A stretch of DNA of 64,000 nt, from the NCBI RefSeq assembly GCF_022761125.1, contig NZ_JAKWJR010000006.1:62001-126000 (forward strand), given 5' to 3'. A program made the position numbers and the translations under genes. The DNA comes from Nocardioides sp. SR21 (GTDB lineage: Bacteria; Actinomycetota; Actinomycetes; Propionibacteriales; Nocardioidaceae). Positions 35,066-45,420 of this stretch are shown piece after piece; position 1 is the first letter of the stretch, and each line of letters begins with the position of its first letter. The notes under the pieces are model-generated. The model was not told the origin of the DNA, made no database searches, and saw nothing but the letters and a program-made list of their open reading frames with translations.

Positions 35066-36412
35066 TCAGAGTGCCAGTTGGCTCTTCACGACCGCGGCGA
35101 GGCGCTCGGCGACCGCGCCGGCCTCCTCCTGGGTGGCGGCCTCGACCATCACCCGCACCAGCGCCTCGGTGCCGGACGGGCGCAGCAGGATCCGGCCGGT
35201 CTCCCCGAGCGCGGCCTCCTCCTCGGCGACAGCGGCGGCGAGCACCGCGTCGTCGTCGGCGCGCGACTTGTCGACGTCCTTGACGTTGATGAGCACCTGC
35301 GGCAGCCGGTTCATCACCGACGCCAGCGACTTCAGGCTCTCGCCGGTCGCGGTCATCCGCTGCAGCACGTGCAGCGCGGTGAGGAGGCCGTCACCGGTGG
35401 TGGCGTACTCGCTCATGATCACGTGGCCCGACTGCTCGCCGCCGAGCGAGTAGCCGGAGACCTTCATCGCCTCGAGCACGTAGCGGTCGCCGACCTTGGT
35501 CTGGCGTACGCCGATGTTCGCGGCCTTCATCGCCTGCACGAAGCCGAGGTTGCTCATCACCGTGGCGACCACCGTGTTCTTCACGAGGTGGCCGGTCTCG
35601 GCCATGCCGATCGCGAGGATCGCCATCAGCTGGTCGCCGTCGACGTCGTTGCCCTCGTGGTCGACCGCGAGGCAGCGGTCCGCGTCACCGTCGAGCGCGA
35701 AGCCGACGTCGGCGCCGTGCTCGAGCACGGCGGCCTGCAGCGGCCCGAGGTGCGTGGAGCCGCAGCCGTCGTTGATGTTGAGGCCGTCGGGCTCGACGTT
35801 CAGCGCGATCACCTCGGCGCCGGCGGCGCGCAGCGCGGACGGGCCGGCTTCGTACGCCGCACCGTGGGCGCAGTCGAGGACGACCCTGATGCCGCTCAGC
35901 GGCTTGTCGAGGGTCGAGACGAGGTGCTCGACGTACTCCTCGACGGGCGTGGCGTACGGCGTCACACGGCCGACGGCACCGCCGAGGGGGCGGTCCCACT
36001 CCTCGTCGAGGTGCTGCTCGATGAGCTTCTCGACCGCGTCGTCGAGCTTGACCCCGCCGCGCGCGAGGAACTTGATGCCGTTGTCCGGCATCGGGTTGTG
36101 CGAGGCGCTGATGACCACGCCGAGGTCGGCCCCGAGCGCCTGGGTCATGTACGCGACGCCCGGGGTCGGCAGGACCCGCAGCCGGAGCACGTCGACACCG
36201 GCGGCCGCCAGGCCGGCCACGACGGCGTGCTCGAGGAACTGGCCGGAGATGCGCGTGTCCCGGCCGACCACGGCGAGCGGGCGGTGCCCTTCGAACTCGC
36301 CCCGGTCGGCCAGGACACGTGCGGCAGCAACGGAAAGGTCCAGGGCCAGCTCCGCGGTCAATTGACCGTTGGCCAGGCCCCGGACCCCATCCGTGCCGAA
36401 GATGCGCGGCAT
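35066..36412 (-). CDS. glmM: Phosphoglucosamine mutase
   Basis: 448 residues starting [12 protein letters not shown]. It interconverts glucosamine 6- and 1-phosphate between GlmS and GlmU. Catalytic phosphoserine is Ser104 in SASHNPMPD; the metal loop [11 protein letters not shown] and the sugar loop GGEQSGHVI are present, as is the phosphate-binding [14 protein letters not shown]. The longer in-frame start at 36499 lies inside rpsI and is rejected. It begins 10 nt after rpsI, the standard rplM-rpsI-glmM order of actinobacteria. Confidence 0.96.
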   Translation of the reverse strand: MPRIFGTDGVRGLANGQLTAELALDLSVAAARVLADRGEFEGHRPLAVVGRDTRISGQFLEHAVVAGLAAAGVDVLRLRVLPTPGVAYMTQALGADLGVVISASHNPMPDNGIKFLARGGVKLDDAVEKLIEQHLDEEWDRPLGGAVGRVTPYATPVEEYVEHLVSTLDKPLSGIRVVLDCAHGAAYEAGPSALRAAGAEVIALNVEPDGLNINDGCGSTHLGPLQAAVLEHGADVGFALDGDADRCLAVDHEGNDVDGDQLMAILAIGMAETGHLVKNTVVATVMSNLGFVQAMKAANIGVRQTKVGDRYVLEAMKVSGYSLGGEQSGHVIMSEYATTGDGLLTALHVLQRMTATGESLKSLASVMNRLPQVLINVKDVDKSRADDDAVLAAAVAEEEAALGETGRILLRPSGTEALVRVMVEAATQEEAGAVAERLAAVVKSQLAL

Positions 36413-36422
36413 ACGCAGTGAA

Positions 36423-36923
36423 TCAGCGCTTGCTGAACTGCGGCGCCTTGCGGGCCTTCTTGAGACCGGCCTTCTTGCGCTCGATGACGCGGGCGTCACG
36501 CGTGAGCAGCCCGGCCTTCTTGAGCGACGGGCGGTTGGCCTCGACGTCGATCGCGTTCAGGCAGCGGGCCACGCCGAGACGCAGGGCGCCGGCCTGACCG
36601 GTGATGCCGCCGCCGTGGATGCGGGCGATCACGTCGAAGCGGCCCTCCAGCTGGAGGTTCGCGAACGGCTCGTTCACGACCTGCTGGTGCAGCTTGTTCG
36701 GGAAGTAGGAGTCCAGGGTGCGACCGTTGATGGTCCACACGCCGGTGCCCGGAACGATCCGGACACGGGCAACGGCCTCCTTGCGACGGCCCGTCGCGGC
36801 GGCCGGGGCGATGGTCGCCGGGCGCGCGGGGGTGTCAGCGGACGGGGCGCTCTCCGAGCTGTAGGCAATGCCCTGCTCGTCGACCTCGTAGGTCTCCTCG
36901 ACCTCAGTGGTGGTGTCAGCCAT
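36423..36923 (-). CDS. rpsI: 30S ribosomal protein S9
   Basis: 166 residues from ATG at 36923; a TTG three codons upstream is the alternative. A roughly 40-residue Ala/Pro/Glu-rich N-terminal extension, usual in actinobacteria, precedes the S9 core ([34 protein letters not shown]) and the tRNA-contacting C-terminus ends KAPQFSKR. It follows rplM at 27 nt. Confidence 0.97.
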   Translation of the reverse strand: MADTTTEVEETYEVDEQGIAYSSESAPSADTPARPATIAPAAATGRRKEAVARVRIVPGTGVWTINGRTLDSYFPNKLHQQVVNEPFANLQLEGRFDVIARIHGGGITGQAGALRLGVARCLNAIDVEANRPSLKKAGLLTRDARVIERKKAGLKKARKAPQFSKR

Positions 36924-36950
36924 GTCTCTCAAACTCTCTCGGTACGCGGA

Positions 36951-37394
36951 TTACTGGGAGATCTGGGAGATCTCGAAGGGAGTGGCCTGCTGGGCCTGGT
37001 GCGGGTGGTTCGGCCCGGAGTAGACCTTCAGCTTCTTCAGCATCTGACGGCCGAGCTTGTTCTTGGGCAGCATGCCCCACACGGCCTTCTCGATGGCCTT
37101 GCGGGCGTCCTTCTCGAGGATCTCGCCGATCGGGGTGGCCGTGAGGCCGCCCGGGTAACCGGAGTGGCGGTAGGCGAGCTTGGTCGTCTTCTTGGTGCCG
37201 GACAGGGCGACCTTCTCCGCGTTGACGATGATGACGAAGTCACCGGTGTCCATGTGCGGGGCGAAGATCGGCTTGTGCTTGCCGCGCAGGAGGTTGGCGG
37301 ACTGGACGGCGAGCCGGCCCAGGACGATGTCGGTGGCGTCGATGACGTGCCACTCGCGCTGAATGTCAGCGGGCTTCGGGCTGTACGTGCGCAC
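36951..37394 (-). CDS. rplM: 50S ribosomal protein L13
   Basis: 147 residues from a GTG with a GAAGG ribosome site. L13 motifs: [19 protein letters not shown] at the start, [19 protein letters not shown] and the [16 protein letters not shown] segment. First gene of the rplM-rpsI-glmM transcript. A promoter at 37549-37578 leaves about 150 nt of 5' leader containing two GC-rich inverted repeats, which could carry translational feedback. Confidence 0.97.
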   Translation of the reverse strand: MRTYSPKPADIQREWHVIDATDIVLGRLAVQSANLLRGKHKPIFAPHMDTGDFVIIVNAEKVALSGTKKTTKLAYRHSGYPGGLTATPIGEILEKDARKAIEKAVWGMLPKNKLGRQMLKKLKVYSGPNHPHQAQQATPFEISQISQ

Positions 37395-37548
37395 GGAGGA
37401 ACTTCCTTCGTTCGTGGTGGCCCGCGAGGACCCTTTGTCCCGCGGGTTGTGGAGCCACGCCTTCTGACGAACACTGCCCGGTCTCTCTCCGGGTCTGCAC
37501 CCCGGTCCCGTGGCAGGGCTCGGAGCGCGGCAGGAGGCGCGACTGACA

Positions 37549-37578
37549 AGACTACGGGGCGGCTCCCGGCAGGGTCAA
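37549..37578 (-). promoter_or_regulatory. rplM promoter
   Basis: Minus-strand -35 TTGACC (37573-37578), 18-nt spacer, -10 TAGTCT (37549-37554). The -10 is identical to that of rplY and the spacer is the same length. Confidence 0.7.
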
Positions 37579-37624
37579 AAGCGCGCGAGCGCCACTCCCC
37601 GCGCTGTCCACGGACGGACCTGGT

Positions 37625-37654
37625 TTCACAGCCGCTGGTAAGGCCGACTAAGTT
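37625..37654 (+). promoter_or_regulatory. gltA promoter (leaderless)
   Basis: -35 TTCACA (37625-37630), 18-nt spacer, -10 TAAGTT (37649-37654), then 6 nt to the gltA GTG. No ribosome site is visible, so translation should begin on the first codon of a leaderless mRNA. Confidence 0.65.
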
Positions 37655-37660
37655 GGGCGG

Positions 37661-38949
<1,289 letters not shown>

Positions 38950-38950
<1 letters not shown>

Positions 38951-39582
38951 TGCCCGACGCCGTGGTCTTCGACCTCGGCAACGTCCTCATCGACTGGCAA
39001 CCGGCCCTCGCCATCGCGGCGGGGGTCGGTGTCGTTGAGGCCCAGAGCTTCCTGGACGCCGACGACTTCGACTTCATGGCCTGGAACCACCTCCAGGACA
39101 GCGGCCGGCCCTGGGCCGAGGGTGTCGCGGAGGTACGCCGCACCCACCCGCACTGGGCCGACCACGCGGCGGCGTACCTCGACCACTTCCCCGCCTCGCT
39201 CGGCGAGGTGCCCGGCACCGCCGACATCGTGCGTGAGCTGCACGCCGCGGGGATCCCGCTGCTCGGCCTGACGAACTGGTCCGACGAGCTCTACTACCCG
39301 TACGCCGCCGGGCGGTTCGAGGTGCTCGAGCTGCTCGACCACGTGGTGGTGTCCGGCGAGGTGAAGGTCGCGAAGCCGGACCCGCGGGCGTTCGAGATCG
39401 TCGCCGAGCACGCGGGCGTGCCGCTGGACCGCCTGGTGTTCATCGACGACAACCGCGCGAACATCGAGGCGGCGGCCGCGCTCGGCATGGACGCCATCCT
39501 GTTCACCGGCGCCGCGGAGCTGCGCGAGCAGCTCCGCGACCGCGGCTACCGGCTCAGTGCCGGACCTTCACGCTCCGCGTGA
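38950..39582 (+). CDS. HAD-family hydrolase, YihX-like
   Basis: 210 residues. Motif I is VVFDLGNVLIDW: the nucleophile Asp is present but the second Asp is Gly, as in YihX-type glucose-1-phosphatases and haloacid dehalogenases. LTNWSDELYYPY (motif II), EVKVAKPDPRAFEI (Lys) and VFIDDNRANIEAAAALG (motif IV) follow. Translation is coupled to gltA by a 1-nt overlap. The gene overlaps the convergent surface-protein gene by 29 nt at the 3' end. Substrate likely a sugar phosphate. Confidence 0.85.
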
Positions 39583-42106
39583 CCGTCTTGCCCCGCGTCG
39601 GGTCGACGCTCACGGAGACCGTGTCCAGCTTGGCGATCTGCCGGGCGCCGGCGGCCGTGAGCTTCAGGCGTGCGGTCGACGCCTGGCCGGGCCGCAGCGC
39701 GACCTGACCCTTCGCCAGCACCGCTCCGCCACCGCGGAGGACGAGCGCGCCCTTGCCGGGCATCGACGACACGACCTTCATCGAGAACGTCGAGCCGCTC
39801 ACCTGGCCGCTGCCGCCCGTCCCCGTCGTCGACGAGCCCGGCAGCACCGTGATCGTCGCGGTCGAGGAGTTGTTGTACTCGTTGGCGTCCGCGGACGCCG
39901 ACGACACCGTGGCGGTGTTCGGGACGACCACCGGGTCGTCGGTGCCCATGCCCTCGGTCTTGGTCCGGTCGTGCAGGCAGATCAGGTCGAGCGTGGCCTG
40001 CTTGGCGCTCCCGGTGTCGTTGAAGATCCGGAACGCGCGCTCCTTGAGCCGCGGGTCGTTGCCGAAGTGCTCGAGGCCCGGCGGCAGGTCCCAGGTCGCC
40101 ACGACTCCCTTGGCGTCGTCGGGGCAGGTCACCTTGAACTCGTCGCCCTCCTTGGCCGTGTGGCCGGGCACCGTGAACGTCTTCACCACGTGGGTGAACT
40201 TCAGGTCGTGGGTGTGGCCGTAGACCGGGCCGACGGTCGTGCGCAGGCAGCGCGCGCTGAGGGTGACGGTGGTCGGCACGTCCACGTCGAAGCCGAACGT
40301 CCAGCCGCGCGACTGCGCCTGGCTCCACTCCGAGGCGGTCAGCACGACACCACCGGCAGGCGCGTCGAAGCCGGGCGCGATCGGCATGGTGCCGGTCGGG
40401 CAGGTGAGCGACGCGGTGTGCGAGCCGGCGGCGTACGTCGCGGTCTGCGTGACCGGTGCCGGGTCGACGGACAGCGGGTGCTTGTGGCTGTCGCCGTAGC
40501 CGGTCTGGCGGTCCGCGGCCTCGGTCTCCTTCGGGAGGCAGACGATGAAGGCCTTGGCCTGCGTGCGGCCGAAGGCGTCGTTGCGGATGATGCCCTTCCA
40601 CGAGCCCACGCCGAGGCCGGTCGCCTGCGAGCTGAGGATCTTCACGTCGTCGGCGATGGTGCCGGTGTCCTGGTCGACGTGGTCGATGCGGAAGTGGCCG
40701 TCGCTGAGGATGTCGCCGGCGTTGCAGCTCAGCGTCACGCTCTTCTGCTCGCCCGCCTCGAGGTCGACCTGCATCTCGACCTTGTAGGGCGTGAGCCAGT
40801 GGTAGGCCTGCGGGTGCGAGACCGGTCCGGCGCCGACGACCGGGTTGGCGACGACCTTGATCCACAGCGTGGTCGAGGAGTGCGCGGCGAGCGTGCCGAG
40901 GTTGCAGGTGACGGTGCCGGACGCCTGGGTGCACGGCGACTGGGCGGAGTCGAACGTGACGCCCGTGGGCAGCACGTCCTTCACGACCACGCCGGTGGCC
41001 GGGCTGTCGCCGACGTTCTCGACCAGCAGCGTGTACGTGACGAGGTCGCCACCGTGCGGGTTCGGGTCGGACGCGGTCTTGGTGATCTTCACGTCCGAGT
41101 CGCCCTGCGGCGGCGGCGGGCCCGGCAGGCACGGCGTGGACGGGAAGAGGTTGAAGTGCGTCTCCTTGGTGGAGCTGAAGCTCTTCGCGATCATCTGGCC
41201 GATCGTGTGGCCGGCGTTGCCCACCGTGACCGCGGCGTCGGGCGCGAGGACCGTGCCGGCGAACGCCGAGCCGCTGTTGATCTGGACCGAGGTCGCCTGC
41301 GGGAAGTTCCACAGGATGCCGGGCCAGCCGGCCGCGGAGTTCTGGCCGGGCTTCACGACGCCGTCGCTGGCCTGGTCCCAGTCGCCGGTGACGGGCCGCT
41401 TGATCAGCAGGTTGTTCTGGAACGCCGGGGCCGTGCCGCTGACGTTGACCAGCACCGTCGAGCCCTGCGGGACGTCGATGCCGACCTGCTTGCTGCCGAG
41501 GTCGGCCTGGCTGATGTTGAAGACGTTGAGGTCGGCGTTCGAGCCGGAGAGCACCAGCGTGACCTGGCCACCGGGCAGCGGGTTCGAGGTCACGGTCGTG
41601 ACGGTGCCGGTCTGCGCCGCGTTCGCCCAGTCGGCGGACTTCGAACGCAGGTAGGTGAACGCCGGTCCGAAGCTGACCGGGTTGCTGGCGAGGTAGCTGC
41701 CACCACCATTGAAGTTCACGCCGGTGGGCGGGTTCAGGTAGGCGCTGCCGCGCTGGAGGTTGAAGGTGCCGTGGCTGCCGGCGACCACGAGGGTCGGCGT
41801 CGACGCCGGAGTGGAGACGGGCAGGTGCGACCCGATCGTGAAGCCGCTGCCGGCGAAGTTGCCGCCGTACGCGATCGAGCCCTCGGACTCCGCACCGCGG
41901 TTGCCGTCGGTCTCGATGAACTCGGTCCACCCGGTCGCGTCGCCCAGCGGGTTGCTCACGGTCGTGCAGACCGCGGGTGTCTGGGCGGTGGCGCCGGTGC
42001 CGGCGACCTGCAGCACGGTGACCGCGCTGCCGACGCAGAGCAGCGCCGCGATGGCGAGCGGAAGACGGGCCGCGCGGCGCGCGCGACTGGACACAGCCGA
42101 TGACAT
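39554..42106 (-). CDS. Secreted choice-of-anchor A / DUF11 surface protein
   Basis: 850 residues. Signal peptide about 1-42 (LPLAIAALLCVGSAVTVLQVAG). Residues about 45-320 match the choice-of-anchor A domain of surface proteins (NPLGDATGWTEFIE, then EGSIAYGGNFAGSGFTIG). A DUF11-type beta-sandwich follows (VKITKTASDPNPHGGDLVTY and DVLPTGVTFDSAQSPC), then a long cysteine-containing region, a second DUF11-like segment (VVVPNTATVSSASADANEY) and a C-terminal Ig-like part ending SVKVRH. There is no LPxTG, membrane anchor or lipobox, so the attachment is unclear. No catalytic site recognised. The ATG has a G-rich ribosome site. Function is unknown; adhesion or matrix is plausible. Confidence 0.82.
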   Translation of the reverse strand: MSSAVSSRARRAARLPLAIAALLCVGSAVTVLQVAGTGATAQTPAVCTTVSNPLGDATGWTEFIETDGNRGAESEGSIAYGGNFAGSGFTIGSHLPVSTPASTPTLVVAGSHGTFNLQRGSAYLNPPTGVNFNGGGSYLASNPVSFGPAFTYLRSKSADWANAAQTGTVTTVTSNPLPGGQVTLVLSGSNADLNVFNISQADLGSKQVGIDVPQGSTVLVNVSGTAPAFQNNLLIKRPVTGDWDQASDGVVKPGQNSAAGWPGILWNFPQATSVQINSGSAFAGTVLAPDAAVTVGNAGHTIGQMIAKSFSSTKETHFNLFPSTPCLPGPPPPQGDSDVKITKTASDPNPHGGDLVTYTLLVENVGDSPATGVVVKDVLPTGVTFDSAQSPCTQASGTVTCNLGTLAAHSSTTLWIKVVANPVVGAGPVSHPQAYHWLTPYKVEMQVDLEAGEQKSVTLSCNAGDILSDGHFRIDHVDQDTGTIADDVKILSSQATGLGVGSWKGIIRNDAFGRTQAKAFIVCLPKETEAADRQTGYGDSHKHPLSVDPAPVTQTATYAAGSHTASLTCPTGTMPIAPGFDAPAGGVVLTASEWSQAQSRGWTFGFDVDVPTTVTLSARCLRTTVGPVYGHTHDLKFTHVVKTFTVPGHTAKEGDEFKVTCPDDAKGVVATWDLPPGLEHFGNDPRLKERAFRIFNDTGSAKQATLDLICLHDRTKTEGMGTDDPVVVPNTATVSSASADANEYNNSSTATITVLPGSSTTGTGGSGQVSGSTFSMKVVSSMPGKGALVLRGGGAVLAKGQVALRPGQASTARLKLTAAGARQIAKLDTVSVSVDPTRGKTVTRSVKVRH

Positions 42107-42205
42107 TGACTAACCCCCCAGTTGGTCTGCACCGCCGACGGTGCCACGAACCAGCGTCCCACAGGCGGGAACGCCCGAATTTCGGGACTGCTGGACTGGA
42201 CCGGG

Positions 42206-43429
42206 TCAGGCCTTGCGCTCGAGGTGCCGCACGTCCGGCGAGAGCAGCGCCAGCAGCGACGAGACGCCCATGATCGTCCCGACCACGAGCAGCCACGTGT
42301 CGAACCCGACGGCCGCGGCGATCGGGCCGGTCAACGCCAGGCCGATGGGCCGGGCGACGAACGAGCCGACCAGGTCGAAGGAGTAGACCCGCGCCAGCTT
42401 GTCCTCGTCGATGTTCTGCTGGATCGACAGGTCCCAGTTGACGCTGAAGATCTCCAGGCCGAGGCCGTGGAGGAACGCACCGAGGAGGATCGGGAGCAGG
42501 CTGTCGCTGAGGGCCATCGCGATCGGGAACGTCGCGGTCAGCGACAGCAGGATCGTCCCGACGAAGAGGCCGTGGCGCGGCCGCCAGCGCAGGCAGATCA
42601 ACCCGCCCGTGACGAACCCGACCATCAGCGCGCCGAGCGCGAAGCCCCATGCCGACCGGCCGAACTCGTCGCCGATCACGATCGGCCCCAGGACGCCCTG
42701 GGCCCCGCCGTAGAACAGGTGGTAGAGCAGCGCCTGCCCGATCAGCAGCCACAGCCAGGTGTGGCGGAACACCTCGCGCAGCCCCTCCGCGAGGTCGGCA
42801 CCCAGGGACGGTCGGATGCCCTCCGGGCGGGTGTGGGGGACGCGCAGCCGGCCGAAGGCCAGCGCGGCCACGACGAACGTCGCCCCGTCGACGGCGATCG
42901 CCCAGCCGGACCCCACCCCTGCGACGAGGATGCCGGCGAACGCGAAGCCGACGACCATGGCTCCGGTCTCCAGCACCCGGCGTACGGCGACCGCCGACGG
43001 CAGGTCCTCCGCGGGGACGGTGAGCCGGGTCATCGCCGACGACGACGGCTTGCTCAACGCGCCGAGACAACCGGTGACCGCGCCGATCACGGCCAGGGTC
43101 GGCAGCGTCGCCCAGCCGCCGATCAGCAGCACCGCGAGGAGAGCCTGGGTCGCCGCGCACGCGGCCGATGAGCCCTCCATCATCAGCTTGCGCGAGACCC
43201 GGTCACCGAGGACGCCACCGAACAGCACCGTGACGACGTCGGCCAGCGCGAAGAGCGCGATGACCAGCCCCAGGTCGCTCGCCGATCCGCCGAGGTCGAG
43301 GACGGCGAAGGCGAGCGCGACGGGGTAGATCGCGTTCCCGAGCGAGCTGGTCGTGGTACCGATGACCAGCATCCGGAAGTCCCGGTGCCGCAGCGGCCCG
43401 GTCCGGATGCTGGCGGTCGTCGTGCTCAC
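42206..43429 (-). CDS. MFS transporter
   Basis: 407 residues from a GTG at 43429, about 12 membrane segments, with the family's GGVLGDRVSRKLMM loop between helices 2 and 3. Resembles drug/H+ antiporter-like MFS proteins. It is divergent from the MarR gene, and its promoter (-35 TTGACG, -10 TAATCT, 18-nt spacer) contains an inverted repeat that MarR could bind, a common arrangement for efflux. The -10 lies 6 nt before the GTG, predicting a leaderless transcript. Confidence 0.9.
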   Translation of the reverse strand: MSTTTASIRTGPLRHRDFRMLVIGTTTSSLGNAIYPVALAFAVLDLGGSASDLGLVIALFALADVVTVLFGGVLGDRVSRKLMMEGSSAACAATQALLAVLLIGGWATLPTLAVIGAVTGCLGALSKPSSSAMTRLTVPAEDLPSAVAVRRVLETGAMVVGFAFAGILVAGVGSGWAIAVDGATFVVAALAFGRLRVPHTRPEGIRPSLGADLAEGLREVFRHTWLWLLIGQALLYHLFYGGAQGVLGPIVIGDEFGRSAWGFALGALMVGFVTGGLICLRWRPRHGLFVGTILLSLTATFPIAMALSDSLLPILLGAFLHGLGLEIFSVNWDLSIQQNIDEDKLARVYSFDLVGSFVARPIGLALTGPIAAAVGFDTWLLVVGTIMGVSSLLALLSPDVRHLERKA

Positions 43430-43435
43430 GTCACC

Positions 43436-43465
43436 AGATTAATTCGCTGGCGAACTATTCGTCAA
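43436..43465 (-). promoter_or_regulatory. MFS gene promoter (leaderless) with embedded operator
   Basis: Minus-strand -35 TTGACG (43460-43465), 18-nt spacer, -10 TAATCT (43436-43441), 6 nt before the GTG start. The spacer includes the inverted repeat at 43443-43454. Confidence 0.7.
43443..43454. promoter_or_regulatory. Candidate MarR operator
   Basis: TTCGC-TG-GCGAA, a perfect 5-bp inverted repeat with 2-nt spacing between the -35 and -10 of the MFS promoter and upstream of marR. Binding would block the MFS promoter and could also affect marR. Confidence 0.6.
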
Positions 43466-43477
43466 AGTAGAAGTCCC

Positions 43478-43483
43478 TACGAT
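43478..43483 (+). promoter_or_regulatory. marR-type gene -10 box (leaderless promoter)
   Basis: TACGAT lies 7 nt before the ATG at 43491. This spacing supports 43491 as the start of the regulator gene rather than the ATG at 43482, which overlaps the box. Confidence 0.5.
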
Positions 43484-43490
43484 GGCCGCC

Positions 43491-44015
43491 ATGAGCGAGG
43501 ACTCGGCGGAGGACTGGGCGGACCGTCACGTCGCCCGCTGGCGCGACCACTGGATCGACGTCCCGTTCGACGACGACATCGAGGCGATCGTGGTCCGGAT
43601 GGGCAAGCTGGTCCGGTACTTCAAGGCCGCGATGCAGGAGGCGGTCGCCGAGGTGGGGCTGCAGGACTTCGAGTACGAGACCCTGCACCTGCTGGTGGTC
43701 CGCGACACCCCGGGGCACGCCAGCCCGTCGGCCCTGGCCGTCGACCTGGGCATCAGCAACGCCGGGATGACCGGGCGGCTCGACGCCCTGGAACGGGCGG
43801 GCTGGATCCAGCGCAGGGCCGACGCCAACGACCGGCGCCGGGTCGGGATCGAGGTCACCCGCTCGGGCATGGACGTGTGGCGGCGCGCGATGGCGCTGCG
43901 CGGCCGGGCCGAGGAAGACCTGGTGCGCACGCTGCCACCGGGCGAGCGGGCCCAGCTCGCCCAGCTGCTCAAGGCGCTGACCCTGCAGCTGGAGGCCGAC
44001 GAGGTTTCTTCGTAG
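43491..44015 (+). CDS. MarR-family transcriptional regulator
   Basis: 174 residues. The ATG at 43491 is chosen over one at 43482 because TACGAT lies 7 nt before it. The MarR winged helix is clear: SPSALAVDLGISNAGMTGRL (recognition helix), then the wing IQRRADANDRRRVGIEVT. An extended N-terminus (EDWADRHVARWRDHW) supports dimerisation. It is divergent from the MFS transporter and separated by 61 nt carrying a candidate operator, so it probably represses that gene and responds to its substrate. Confidence 0.9.
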   Translation: MSEDSAEDWADRHVARWRDHWIDVPFDDDIEAIVVRMGKLVRYFKAAMQEAVAEVGLQDFEYETLHLLVVRDTPGHASPSALAVDLGISNAGMTGRLDALERAGWIQRRADANDRRRVGIEVTRSGMDVWRRAMALRGRAEEDLVRTLPPGERAQLAQLLKALTLQLEADEVSS

Positions 44016-44068
44016 CCCCCCAGGACTCTCTCAGCGAACACACAGCGACCCCCAGCACTGTGGTGGGC

Positions 44069-45328
44069 ATGGATGAGCAGCCGACGACCCCGTACCCGAC
44101 CCAGCCCCCGGGCTCGCCCTACAACTTCTCCGGCACGGCCCCTCTCGGGCCGCCGCCGGAGGGCCCGCCGGCGTTCGCGCAGCCGTCGTCGCTGCCGAGC
44201 TCGCGCAAGCACCGGCACACCGGCCTCGCCGTCGCCGTCCTGGCCACCGCCCTGGTGGTCGGCGGCGCGGCGGGTGTCGGCGGCGCAGCCGCCTGGAACA
44301 CCGTGGCCGACGAGTCCGGCACCAACGGCGACTCCGCCAACGCGACGACCTCGCAGGTCGTGGACACGCCCGAGTCCGCCGCCGCGGACGGCACGGTCGA
44401 GCAGGTCGCGGCGAAGGTGCTGCCGTCGGTCGTGAAGATCAACGTGAGCGGCGCCGAGGGCGCGGGTTCCGGCTCCGGCATCATCCTCAGCTCGGACGGC
44501 GAGATCCTCACCAACAACCACGTGGTCGAGGTGGCCGCCGACGGCGGCGAGATCAGCGTCTCGTTCAACGACGGCACGACGGCGCCGGCCGAGATCCTGG
44601 GCACCGACCCGCTGACCGACACCGCGGTGATCAAGGCGCAGGACGTCTCCGGTCTCACCCCGGCCACCATCGGCAAGTCCAGCGACCTCAAGGTCGGCGA
44701 GGGCGTCGTCGCGATCGGCTCGCCGTTCGGCCTCGAGTCCACGGTCACCAGCGGCATCGTGAGCGCGCTGAACCGGCCCGTGGACGTCGGCTCGGACGCC
44801 GAGAACAACAGCACGACGTACCCCGCCATCCAGACCGACGCGGCGATCAACCCCGGCAACAGCGGCGGCGCCCTGGTCGACATGAACGGCAACGTCGTCG
44901 GCATCAACTCCTCGATCCGCACCGCGAGCACCTCCGAGGAGGCGGCCGGCTCGATCGGTCTCGGCTTCGCGATCCCGATCGACTTCGTGCTCCCGATCGT
45001 CGACCAGATGAGCAACGGCGCGACGCCGACCCACGCCCGCCTGGGCATCTCGGTCTCGCCGGTCACCGACGAGAGCGGCGCGGCGGTCGACGGCGGCGCC
45101 CAGGTCCAGGACGTCACCGACGGCTCGACGGCCGCGAACGCCGGCCTCGCCGAGGGCGACGTGATCACCAAGGTCGACGACGAGCTGATCACCAGCGCCG
45201 ACTCGCTGGTCGCCACGATCCGGTCCTACCGGCCGGGCGACGAGGTGACCGTGACGTACACCCACGAGGGCGAGAGCAAGACCGTCACCCTCACGCTGGA
45301 CTCGGACGCGGACACGTCCAACTCCTGA
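44069..45328 (+). CDS. HtrA/DegP-like membrane-anchored serine protease with PDZ domain
   Basis: 419 residues. A Pro-rich cytoplasmic N-terminus (about 1-45) and one membrane helix (about 52-76) precede an extracytoplasmic trypsin-like domain with the complete triad: His151 (LTNNHVVE), Asp184 (LTDTAVIKA) and Ser265 (NPGNSGGAL). A PDZ domain spans about 325-410 (AGLAEGDVITKVDDELITS). The topology is the HtrA/PepD type used in envelope protein quality control. The ATG at 44069 has no clear ribosome site; a CACTGT box 7 nt upstream is a weak leaderless -10 candidate, and an in-frame GTG at 44060 is possible. A strong terminator follows. Confidence 0.93.
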   Translation: MDEQPTTPYPTQPPGSPYNFSGTAPLGPPPEGPPAFAQPSSLPSSRKHRHTGLAVAVLATALVVGGAAGVGGAAAWNTVADESGTNGDSANATTSQVVDTPESAAADGTVEQVAAKVLPSVVKINVSGAEGAGSGSGIILSSDGEILTNNHVVEVAADGGEISVSFNDGTTAPAEILGTDPLTDTAVIKAQDVSGLTPATIGKSSDLKVGEGVVAIGSPFGLESTVTSGIVSALNRPVDVGSDAENNSTTYPAIQTDAAINPGNSGGALVDMNGNVVGINSSIRTASTSEEAAGSIGLGFAIPIDFVLPIVDQMSNGATPTHARLGISVSPVTDESGAAVDGGAQVQDVTDGSTAANAGLAEGDVITKVDDELITSADSLVATIRSYRPGDEVTVTYTHEGESKTVTLTLDSDADTSNS

Positions 45329-45369
45329 GCCCAGCCTCCAGGCTCCTTCTCTCCCCCGAGAAGGAAACC

Positions 45370-45413
45370 GGGCCCCACTGGTCGGAACCGTCTCCTGACC
45401 GGTGGGGCCCTTT
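45370..45413. terminator. Bidirectional rho-independent terminator
   Basis: Stem GGGCCCCAC...GTGGGGCCC plus GGTC/GACC after one mismatched pair, 13-nt loop, followed by TTT on the plus strand. It separates htrA from the convergent GNAT gene. Confidence 0.85.
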
Positions 45414-45420
45414 GGCTTCC

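Noticed and set aside
37395..37548. Known ribosomal-protein L13 leader RNA
   Set aside because: Two GC-rich hairpins are present but I could not match them to the described L13 leader structure.
39557..42103. Long plus-strand open frame opposite the choice-of-anchor gene (848 codons)
   Set aside because: It is rich in Arg and Val/Ala/Gly without domains, a usual shadow of high-GC coding sequence; the minus frame has a signal peptide and known domains.
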